A stretch of DNA of 64,000 bases from GCA-2683825 sp965662355. Lineage in GTDB: Bacteria; Planctomycetota; UBA1135; GCA-002686595. Numbering within the stretch: position 1 is the first letter of the stretch; each line of letters opens with the position of its first letter. The notes below the pieces were generated by a model. That model was not told where the DNA came from, did no database searches, and worked only from the letters and a program-made list of their open reading frames with translations. Made by a program: the position numbers and the translations under genes. Positions 45,168 through 54,800 of the stretch are shown here, piece by piece. The DNA lies in assembly GCA_965662355.1 (NCBI GenBank), contig CBFIHP010000004.1, forward strand, positions 62,001 to 126,000. Reading direction: 5' to 3'.

Positions 45168-45443
45168 CTATGCCGCGTAGCGCTTCGGCCAGCCGTCATC
45201 GACCAGCTTCTTGAACATGTCGCACTCGTTGAAAGTGCAGCGTGCCTTGGGATCCTTGATCAATCGAATACCGAGTCGTAGGTCCGTGAGAGGTTGCAGC
45301 GGGCGCCCACATGACACGCAGTCCGCCTTCTTCGGACATGCGGGATTCGAACACACGCGGTAGACCGCATCGGTCGACGCATCGAAACGAATCGCCAATG
45401 AGAAACCACACCCCCCAGGGCAGTTGAAATGCTGCTTGTTCAT
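45168..45443 (-). CDS. Small zinc-ribbon-like protein
   Basis: 91 residues from the ATG at 45443, which gives MNKQHFNCPGGCGFSLAIRF; an earlier ATG is possible but adds no conserved character. It holds eight Cys residues in pairs (CPGGC, CSNPAC, CVSC, C...C with FNECDMF) spaced as in two zinc ribbons. No known family name fits. Coding is supported by the ordered Cys pairs and by length, against a background where most short frames are shadows. It follows the ATPase gene on the same strand with 132 bases between. Confidence 0.6.
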   Translation of the reverse strand: MNKQHFNCPGGCGFSLAIRFDASTDAVYRVCSNPACPKKADCVSCGRPLQPLTDLRLGIRLIKDPKARCTFNECDMFKKLVDDGWPKRYAA

Positions 45444-45871
45444 GGTGCCTACATCGGACATTCGACAGGCTCTCGATAAACGACGGATTCACTGCCGCTT
45501 GTAAAACGCCCGAGCTTTTTTCTTGGTTCACGCCGCAAAGAGCCGCGAACGACGCAGCCCCCATAGAACCCTTTCCTAGCTTGTACTCGAGAGTTCTCAC
45601 GTTCCGGAAGGCTCTTACCGTCCGCCCGCGGAAGCGAGTGCGGTGTGACGACTCCATCGGACTCGATGGTCTCCTGCAGGTCCTGTCCGATCCTCGACGG
45701 CGCCCGAGGTCTCGAGCTATGCAGGGGACGGGAGTGGGAAAAAATGGTGAATGGTGGCCGCTTTCTCTGCTTTGCAAGGATCGAGAGTCAGCGGAACGCT
45801 AGGCTTCCCCCCCCCATTCGCGGCCCTCCGTTGAGCCGCTAGCCGCCCCAGCTGCTTCTCCAATCCCCCAC
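45444..45871. other. Divergent intergenic region, no gene seen
   Basis: This gap separates the leftward zinc-ribbon gene from the rightward SurA-like gene and must hold their promoters. Open frames on both strands overlap one another and show no domains. A short pyrimidine-rich stretch with a T-run at about 45518-45523 is not preceded by a convincing stem. Confidence 0.5.
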
Positions 45872-46942
45872 ATGCGTACCGCCTCGACCCGTTTTCTGCT
45901 CACACCTCTCGCCGCATTCGGTCTCCTCGCCCTGATGGGCAGCACCTGCGCCCAGGACCCCGCTCCCGTCGAGGAACCGGCCCCCCCTGCCACCCCGGCG
46001 GAGCCGGTTCTGAAGGTCACGGTCAACGGACAGAAGATCTTCGACACCAGTATCGAGGAGAAGTTCCAGGCTCTGATCCAGCAGCGCACGCGGGGCATGC
46101 AGATCCCGAAGGAACAGCTCGAGGCGGCGCGGCTGCAAGCCTTGCCGGCGCTCCTCGAGCAGATGATCGAGGAGATACTCATGGGGGAGGACATGAAAGC
46201 CGCCCAGCTCGAGGTCCCCGACGAAGCCTACCGCAAGTTCTACGAGACAACCTTCGAAGCACAGTTGATGCGCGGCGGCATGTCCCGCGCCGACGTCGAA
46301 CAAGCGGTGCAGACGAACGAAAAGATCAGCCTCGAGGCCTACATCATCCGCGAATCAGCCTCGCCGGAATTCCGCACGTGGGTCAACCATCACAAGCTGC
46401 TCGCAAAACGCTACCCAAAGGAATCCGCGGTCTCGGCCGAGGAAATCCAGGCGCGCTACGACCGCGACAAGGAAGGCGTCTACACGAAGCAAGTGCAGGT
46501 CGAAGCCAGCCACATCCTGATCGGTTTCGACGGAGCCACGACGGACGAGGCGAAGGCAGCCAAGAAAACCGAAGCCCAGCGGGTCCTGACGCTATGCCAG
46601 GCCGACGGAGCCGACTTCGCCGCCCTCGCCAAGGAACACTCCACCGGCCCCTCGGGCCCAACCGGTGGAAGCCTGGGCTCGTTTCCCCGCACGGGCAAGA
46701 TGGTCGAACCGTTCGCGAAGGCGGCCTTCGAGCTCGAGGTCGACGGAGTCAGCGGCGTCGTCGAAACCCAGTTCGGCTATCACATCATCAAGGTGACGGG
46801 CCGCACGGAGGGAGGCGTCGTTCTGCTCGAGGAGGTGAAGAAGTACATCGAGGCGGAACTCTTCGCCGAGAAGATCGAACCGCTGCGCCAAGCGCATATG
46901 AAAACGCTTCGGGAGGCGGCGACGATCACGTATCCGGAGTAA
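45872..46942 (+). CDS. Secreted SurA/PrsA-like parvulin isomerase
   Basis: 356 residues with a signal peptide (LLTPLAAFGLLALMGSTCAQ) and a Pro/Ala/Glu-rich linker. The helical chaperone part (ALPALLEQMIEEILMGEDM, SAVSAEEIQARYDRDKEGVY) precedes one parvulin domain (VEASHILIGFDG, ADFAALAKEHSTGPSGPTGG, TQFGYHIIKVTGR). This is the SurA/PrsA arrangement for helping outer-membrane or secreted proteins fold in the periplasm, which fits a window rich in such proteins. It is complete in length. Start chosen at the first ATG, which also starts the signal. Confidence 0.9.
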   Translation: MRTASTRFLLTPLAAFGLLALMGSTCAQDPAPVEEPAPPATPAEPVLKVTVNGQKIFDTSIEEKFQALIQQRTRGMQIPKEQLEAARLQALPALLEQMIEEILMGEDMKAAQLEVPDEAYRKFYETTFEAQLMRGGMSRADVEQAVQTNEKISLEAYIIRESASPEFRTWVNHHKLLAKRYPKESAVSAEEIQARYDRDKEGVYTKQVQVEASHILIGFDGATTDEAKAAKKTEAQRVLTLCQADGADFAALAKEHSTGPSGPTGGSLGSFPRTGKMVEPFAKAAFELEVDGVSGVVETQFGYHIIKVTGRTEGGVVLLEEVKKYIEAELFAEKIEPLRQAHMKTLREAATITYPE

Positions 46943-47133
46943 GCCGAGGTAGAAACGGGTGCGTCCGATTTGAGTGTCGGCCAGTGTATTGGACCACCGG
47001 CTTCGGGCGGCCTCCCTGGGCGGCGAGAACGACGGCCACCTACTGCCCGGAAATTGCCTCGACGGACGCAGTGCGTTCGGGATCCGGGCATCTCCGTCGG
47101 AGCATTCCAAGAGAGCCTATCTCTCCACTGCTT

Positions 47134-48297
47134 TCAAAACTCTCCGCGGAGTCCGCTGAGAATTCCCTCAAAAACCACCCGGTTGCCGCGGTCGTTGTAG
47201 TGGCTCAATGCGGTGCCTTCCGTGAAGAAATAGTCGAGCAGTTCCGCTCCCTCTTCCTGCTGGGCCTTGCGCAGATACTCATCGGACGCGATGAACGGGA
47301 CGTCCCTGGCTCGAAAGTATTCGCGTAGGAAGCCGTCCTCCCAGTCGTGAACATCCTCGCGTGCGGCTACGGGACCGTGGAAGAGAAAGAAGAAGTAGTC
47401 CACTCCCGCGCCTTCCAGCAAGGAAATATCCTTGTCCAAGAGGTACAGCGCAATGCGCTTCTTCTGTTCGACGTGATCCCCGTGACCGCTCCAGGAATGA
47501 AGCGTATGCCCAGAAATATTGGGCAGACCGAAGAGAATATAGCGCCAAAGATAGGAGCGGATCGCCGGGGGGTTTGCAGCGATGAAGTCGAGGGGAGTCA
47601 GGTGCGGCGCGGCGTGGTAGACGACCTCCCCATCGCCATGCCCTCCTTCACCTTCTCTTTCCCTTCCAATGGTGAAGAAAGGCTTCGGGTAGGTGCGCAT
47701 CGGAAGATAGCAGCGATCGATATCGTCGTCGACCAGGAGGCTGACGATGACGATCGGGTTTTCTTCGATGTAGAGCGGCAGGGTATGTTCGAGCAACAGG
47801 CTGATCTGATCGAAACCGTAGCCACCGACGGCGTAGTTCAGGAGATAGTGCTCCCGGGCCAATTCGGTTTCCTCGAGTAGGTCTTCCCAGCACTTGTCGA
47901 TGGCGGCGACACATTGCCCAAAGGAGTCCCCGAACAGGAGGATCGGGCGGCGCCCGGCGAGCCTTGGTTCCGAATCGTGGTGATAGTCGAGCGAGATGGT
48001 TTTGCGCCGCGTGCCGAGGATCGGATGATAGTGCGGATGCTTGCGGCGGGCCGAGCGCTGAGCGCGGCGCTCCTTGGCGAAGAGCACGCGCAGCTTCCAA
48101 TTCTCGGGGGTGTTGTAGCAGCTGAATCGGCCCGGTACGCGCAGGGACTGTCCGAGCTTGGCCCAGGTCGGGCTCTCGCTGAAAAGCAAGGTGCGCAGGG
48201 CCAGCTCGCCCAGCGCCACGGAAACAATGAGACTCAGAGCTGCGACAGCAAGAATTCGGCGGCGGCGGCGCTGCTTGTCTCTTGGGGAGAAGGACAC
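47134..48297 (-). CDS. SGNH-hydrolase-like membrane-anchored protein
   Basis: 387 residues. A basic start (RDKQRRRRR) and one membrane helix (ILAVAALSLIVSVALGELAL) are followed by LLFGDSFGQC, the block I motif with the presumed nucleophile Ser. The C-terminal ALSHYNDRGNRVVFEGIL resembles the final D/H block with His-x-N-D. The GxND block is not obvious, so activity is uncertain. Relatives act on exopolysaccharide or envelope glycans. It lies tail to tail with the SurA-like gene and is divergent from the giant subtilase gene across ~530 bases. Confidence 0.75.
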   Translation of the reverse strand: MSFSPRDKQRRRRRILAVAALSLIVSVALGELALRTLLFSESPTWAKLGQSLRVPGRFSCYNTPENWKLRVLFAKERRAQRSARRKHPHYHPILGTRRKTISLDYHHDSEPRLAGRRPILLFGDSFGQCVAAIDKCWEDLLEETELAREHYLLNYAVGGYGFDQISLLLEHTLPLYIEENPIVIVSLLVDDDIDRCYLPMRTYPKPFFTIGREREGEGGHGDGEVVYHAAPHLTPLDFIAANPPAIRSYLWRYILFGLPNISGHTLHSWSGHGDHVEQKKRIALYLLDKDISLLEGAGVDYFFFLFHGPVAAREDVHDWEDGFLREYFRARDVPFIASDEYLRKAQQEEGAELLDYFFTEGTALSHYNDRGNRVVFEGILSGLRGEF

Positions 48298-48828
48298 GGG
48301 CTCGTCAGCCTACCCGATGGGAATTGCACCACCTAACGGCCAAAGAACATCCACCTGACCGTCTCGGTAGTCATCTCGAGCAGGCTTCGGGGATGCTCGC
48401 GACACACATGGGAGCCGAGGCATCTTCTGGGTAGGGTCCGCGCCGTTTCCTTACGCAGCCGCGCGATGTTCTAGGGCGTGTATGGAAGGGCACGGTTCTA
48501 ATTCTGGCACCTAGCCGCGCCCGGACCGGCCTGGGTTGCTGGCTCCGCATGACTACGGTTTCGTGCATGCGGAGGGCAGCGGGCCTGTTCCCCTGTCCCG
48601 GTCCGTTGCCCCGAGCTCGATGGAATCGGCGCGGAACAGCCGGGAAAGGCCATAAGTACCGTCCCGACAGGCCCCGGTGAGAATGCGCGAAGCGGGGTAA
48701 GATCGAAGGGGTCCATCCTGGCCCCCTCCCCTGCTACTCACCCCTCCACGTAGCCGCCAGGACTGTTTTGCCCCCCAAAAGAACGGTCCGTGTCGGCCGG
48801 GAGTGTCTTCGGAATCCTTTTCCGTCCC
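48298..48828. other. Divergent intergenic region with a 9-bp hairpin
   Basis: The region between the SGNH-like gene and the subtilase gene has no supported ORF; the GTG at 48790 is an alternative start of the subtilase frame. CTCCGCATG (48543-48551) and CATGCGGAG (48566-48574) form a perfect stem with a 14-base loop and no T-run. No convincing promoter boxes were identified. Confidence 0.5.
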
Positions 48829-51800
48829 ATGGCCGTTCTCACACGCCTCTTCGCTCTCTTCCTTTCCTTCTTCACTGTCGGCAACCTACGCCCCGTTCAG
48901 CAACCGCTGAACGCAGCCCGCCCCGAAGGCTGGCTGGCGCAAGGTTCGTTCCACAGGGTTTTCTTCGACGCCTCCGATACGAGCGAGCTGCAGTGGCTTC
49001 GCGAGCGTGGCGCCGTCTTGAAAGAAGTCGACTATGGCATGCGCGTCATGGCCATGATCGACGAGAGCTTCGTCGGCGGTCGCTTTGCATTGCTAGCTCA
49101 GGGATGGAATATCCGCGACGACCAGAACCGGGTGCTCTTCGACGGGTTGCCGCTGGACACGACACGCGCTGACGAGACTCTGGGGAAGCTCGATCGCGCG
49201 CTGCGCATCGGTATCAGTGGTGCGCCGGCGATGGATCCGGATGCGGGGCTCTACATCGTGCAGTTCATCGGACCCGTCAAGGACGAGTGGCTGACCGAGG
49301 TCGAGGCCGCGGGCGCCGACTGCTTCCAAGCCGTGCCGTGGAACGCCTATGTGGCGCGCATCGCCCCCGAGAACACGGCCACGCTGGAGAGCCTGGCTCG
49401 CGAGCGGGAAGAGATCCAGTACGTCGGTGTCTACGAGCCGGTATTCCGCATGGCGCCGCGCTTGCGCAAGGCCTGGATAGACGAGGCTGGTTCAGCGATG
49501 GACGTCACGGTGCAGCTGGTCGAAGGCCCGGGAGTGCGCGCCGAGCTCGAGGCGCTCCAGCGCGAGGCCAGCGCGTGGCTTGGATACGTGCGTGTCGGTC
49601 CCTACTTGAACGCATCATTGACCATCGACCCAGCAGCGCTGCCCACCATCGCCGCCAGGGGGACTGTGTTCGGCATCGAAGAGCGCGGTGTACGCCGTCG
49701 CCTCGATGAAGCACAAGACCAGATCGTCGCCGGCAACCTCGCGGGGAACTCTCCCTCGGGGCCGGGCTATCTCGCGTGGCTGGCGGGCAAGGGCTTCACC
49801 TCGGCGCAGTTCAACTCGTTCTCCGTGAACGTCGTCGACGATGCGACCTCGCTGACAGGACACCCCGACGTGCCCAGCGGGCGCGTGGAATTCACGCTGA
49901 ACCCTTCGAGCCAGAGCGGCCTACAGGGGGGCCACGGCTTCCTGAACGCCCACATCGTCGGCGGTTTCAACAACGGCACGGGCTCGACCGTCGAGGACGG
50001 CAGTGGCTTCAACTATGGCCTCGGCGTCGCTCCTTGGGCGCACGTCGGTTCGACGGCCATCTTCGGTCCCGGGGGTTCGAACCCCTCCAGCTACGAGTCG
50101 TCCGCCTACGGCTTCGGGGCTCGCATCAGCACGAACTCGTGGGGCTTCCAGACGAGCGGCGGCGCGCCGATTCCCGACTACGACTCGAACTCCCAGCAGT
50201 ACGACTTTCTGACGCGTGACGTGCAGAGCGGCACGGGCGGCAACCAGGAGTACCTGGTGCTCTTCGCCGCCGGCAACGACGGGTCCGGATCGAACACGCT
50301 CTCGACGCCCGGTACGGCCAAGAACATCATCACGGTGGGCGCTTCGGAAAACGTGCGCCAGACGGGTACGGACGGATGCGGTGTGCCCAACTCCGGTGCC
50401 AACAGCGCCAACGATATGGCGTCCTTCTCGAGCCGTGGGCCGGTCAACAGCGCCGGCGGTGACGGTCGCTGGAAACCCGAGATCGTCGCCCCGGGCACCC
50501 ACGTTCAGGCCGGAGTTCCGCAGAGCAACTTCGACGGCGGCTCGAGCGTCTGCAACGGCTCCTGGCCCCCGGGCTCCAGCTTGTACGGTTGGTCCAGCGG
50601 CACCAGCCACTCGACGCCGGCCTTGGCGGGTGGAGCGGCGCTGGTCTACCAATGGTTCCTGAACCAGTCCCAGCCCTTGCCCAGCCCGGCCTTGGCGAAA
50701 GCCATCCTGGTCAACACGGCGGACTACATGAACGGCACGGGTGCGAACGACACGCTCCCCAGCAACTCGCAGGGCATGGGTCGCATGTACCTCGAGCGCG
50801 CCTTCGACACGGTGCCGAAGATCTTCGTCGATCAGAGCCAGCTCCTGACCTCGACGGGCACTAGCTTTGCCGTCGGTGGCGACGTCGCCGACATCGCCCA
50901 ACCCTTCCGCGTCAGCCTGGTGTGGACCGACGCGCCTGGGCCGACCACGGGGGCGCCGTACGTCAACGACCTGAACCTGACCGTGAACGTCGGCGGCTCG
51001 ACGTATCTCGGCAACGTCTTCCTGGGCGCGAACTCCGCGACCGGCGGCTCCGCGGACTTCAAGAACAACACCGAATCGGTCTTCATCCCCGCGGGCGTCT
51101 CCGGCGCTTTCACGGTCACCGTCAACGGCGCAAGCATCGGCGGCGACGGCGTGCCTGGCAACGGCGACAGCACGGATCAGGACTTCGCGCTCTACATCTA
51201 CAACGGAACCCAGGGCACCGGACCGAACGCGCAGTTCGGCGGCTCGCCGACGAGCGGCATCTCTCCGCTCGCGGTCTCCTTCAGCGACTTCTCGACCGGC
51301 ATCATCACCAGCTGGTCGTGGACCTTCGGCGACGGTGGCACCTCCACTCTGCAAGACCCCGCGCACACGTACACGGCCATCGGCATATACGACGTTTCGC
51401 TGACCGTGAACGGCCCCGACGGCCCCGATACGAACACGAAGCTCGCCTACATCGACGCCCAGGCCCCGCCGCCCCCCGGTATTTCCGACAACAGTTTCGA
51501 AGCGCAGACCGCGGCCAGCGCCCCGACGACCCCCTGGAGCGTCTTCTTCGGTAGCGGCCACGTCGTCAACCCCGCCGGCACGGCCAGCGACAACGGCTTC
51601 GCCAGCCACGGCTCGAAATGGGCCGAGGTCGCGGCGGACAGCACCAACGGCGCGACGCCGCCCAGCAACCCCGGCGGCGTGACCACACCTGCGGTCGGCG
51701 GCGCCGGCATCTCGCAGGACTTCACCTATCCAGCAGGCCAGGCCCAGCTGGAATTCGACGCCTCCTTCCTGCGTAACGAGAACGCGAACCAGGCGACGTT

Positions 51801-54800
51801 CAACGACTGGATGTCCGTCGACGTCAGCGACGGAGCGACGACGATCAACGTCTTCCACAAGGACACGTTCTCCCCCGTCGGCGCTGCCTCGCTCAAGTAC
51901 GGCTTCGCCATGACGGCCATCGAGACCGCGACCGCGGATCTCAGCGTACTCTTCCCCGCATCGACGACAGCGACGCTCTTCACCGTCACGATCCAGGTCG
52001 GCAACGGCAACGACGGACTGCAGCCCTCGAAGGGCTACGTCGACAACTTCCGCTTCACCACCACGGCCTCGGCCCCCACGGCCAACTTCTCGGGCGCGCC
52101 GACCAACGGCGCCGTTCCGTTGAGCGTGGCCTTCGCGGACCTATCGACGGGCACGGTCACGGCCTGGGCCTGGACCTTCGGCGACGGCGGCAGCTCGACG
52201 CTACAGAACCCGAGCCACAGCTACACCGCGGTGGGAACCTATACCGTGTCGCTGACGGCCACCGGCCCCCTCGGGTCCGATCCCGAGATGAAAGCGGGCT
52301 ACATCACGGTCACGCCACCGGCTCCTGTGGCCAACTTCTCCGGTACGCCGACCAGCGGCATCGTCCCCCTGGCTGTCGCGTTCACGGACCTCACGAGCGG
52401 TGCGGTCACGGGCTGGTCCTGGAACTTCGGTGACGCCGGAGCGTCCACTCTGCAGAGCCCGAGCCACACCTACGTCGCGGCCGGCACGTACACGGTGTCG
52501 CTGACGGCAACGGGCCCCGGCGGCTCGCACAGCGAGGCCAAGCTCGACTACATCACCGTCAACGACCCGCCTCCGGTGGCCCAGTTCTCGGGCTTGCCAT
52601 TGAGCGGTGTCGAGCCCTTGACCGTGGCCTTCACGGATCTCTCCAGCGGTCCGGTCACGGGCTGGTCCTGGAACTTCGGTGACGCGAGCAGCTCCAGTGT
52701 GCAGAACCCCGCGCACACCTATGCAGGTGCTGGAACGTACACGGTGACCCTGACAGCCACGGGCCCCGGCGGCTCCGATGGCGAGACCAAGCTCGACTAC
52801 ATCACCGTCAACAACGCGCCTCCGGTCGCGGAGTTCTCGGGCACGCCGACGACCCTGATCGGGGGCGGCCCGGTCTCCTTCACGGATCTTTCCAGCGGCC
52901 TGATCAGCTCGCACAGCTGGAGCTTTGGCGACGGCGGAACGTCCATCACGCAGAGCCCCGCACACACCTACAACGCGGTTGGAACGTACACGGTCGCGCT
53001 GACGGTTGCCGGCCCCGGCGGTTCCAGCACGGAGACGAAGGTGGGCTACATCACGGTCATCGAAGCGACTGTGGCCGACTTCTCGGGTACGCCGACCAGC
53101 GGCGTATCACCGCTGGCGGTCGCCTTCAGCGATCTCAGCACGGGATCGCCCAGCACCTGGAGCTGGACCTTCGGTGATGGTGGCTCGGCGAGCAGTCAGA
53201 ACCCGATGCACACGTACGCGAGTGCCGGGACATACACGGTCAGCATGAACGCCGGCGGTCCCGGTGGCTCCGATACGGCCACCAAGGCGGGCTATATCGT
53301 CGTCAGCGAGCCGCCCCCGGTCGCGAACTTCGCGGGCACGCCGACCAGCGGTGTCGAGCCGTTGAGCGTCGCCTTCACTGATCTCTCGAGCGGCCCGATC
53401 ACGGGCTGGTCCTGGAGCTTCGGCGACGCGAGCAGCTCCAGTGTGCAGAACCCCGCGCACACCTATGCAGGTGCTGGAACGTACACGGTGACCCTGACAG
53501 CCACGGGCCCCGGCGGCTCCGATGGCGAGACCAAGCTCGACTACATCACCGTCAACAACGCGCCTCCGGTCGCGGAGTTCTCGGGCACGCCGACGACCCT
53601 GATCGGGGGCGGTCCGGTCTCCTTCACGGATCTTTCCAGCGGCCTGATCAGCTCGCACAGCTGGAGCTTTGGCGACGGCGGAACGTCCATCACGCAGAGC
53701 CCCGTGCACACCTACAGCGCGGTGGGCACGTATACCGTCGCCCTGACGGTCACGGGCCCCGGGGGCCCAGCCACCGAAACCAAGCTGGGCTACGTCACGG
53801 TTCTCGAACCGACGGCGGCGGAATTCTCCGCCATCCCGACCAACGGAGTCGCCCCCCTGTCCGTCAACTTCACGGATCTCTCGACCGGCTCGCCCAGCAC
53901 CTGGAGCTGGGTCTTCGGTGACGGTGCTAGCTCGAGCGCTCAGAACCCGAGTCACACGTACGCAGCATCCGGAACGTACACGGTGTCGCTGACGGCGAAC
54001 GGCCCGGGTGGCTCCAACTTGATGACCAAAACCGGCTACATCACCGTCCTCGATGCGGTCGTGGCCGACTTTTCCGGAACGCCCACTTCCGGCGTTGCAC
54101 CGTTGAGTGTCAGCTTCACCGATCTCACCAGCGCTGGAAGCGCGAGCTCCTGGAGCTTCGGTGACGGCAACAGCTCGTCGCTGCAAAACCCGACCCACAT
54201 CTATGCCACGTCGGGTATGTACACGGTCTCCATGACCGCGACGGGACCCGGTGGATCCGATACGCTAACGAAGACGAACTACATCACGGTGGTCGGCTCG
54301 ACCGTCGCGGACTTCAATGCAACGCCCACGACGGGCATCGTACCGCTGGCGGTTGCCTTCACCGATGCGACGATGCCCGCGGCCAGCTCGTGGAGCTGGA
54401 CCTTTGGCGACGGCGGTGTGTCCTCGGCACAGAACCCCTCGCACACCTATGCCGCGGTGGGCACGTACACCGTGTCGTTGACGGCGACCGGTCCGGGGGG
54501 AATCGACAGCGAGATCAAGGCCAACTTCATCACCGTCGACGAACCCGCGCCGGTGGCCATGTTCTCCGGTACCCCGACGACGGGCACCGAGCCCTTGAGT
54601 GTCAGCTTCACCGATCTATCGAGCGGACCGATCACGAGCTGGGCCTGGAACTTCGGGGACATGAGCACCTCGGCCCTGCAAAACCCGACGCACACCTACG
54701 CGAGTGCGGGCACGTACACCGTCGCCCAGACCGTCACGGGTCCGGGCGGAGTCAGCACCGAGACCAAGCTCGACTACATCAACGTAGGCCACGCCGCGCC

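Noticed and set aside
45196..45777. 193-residue minus frame overlapping the zinc-ribbon gene
   Set aside because: It runs in another frame over the small Cys-rich gene, lacks motifs and is of shadow composition; the Cys-pair frame is the better reading.
50070..50100. GGGGGTTCGAACCCC, resembling a tRNA T-arm
   Set aside because: It lies inside the S8 protease coding sequence in frame, and no acceptor or anticodon arms can be built around it.
49921..51858. 645-residue open frame on the minus strand
   Set aside because: It lies wholly antisense to the subtilase gene, has no family motifs and is rich in Arg, Val and Asp as expected for a shadow of G+C-rich codons. The same applies to long minus frames at 53107-54198 and 54925-55902.
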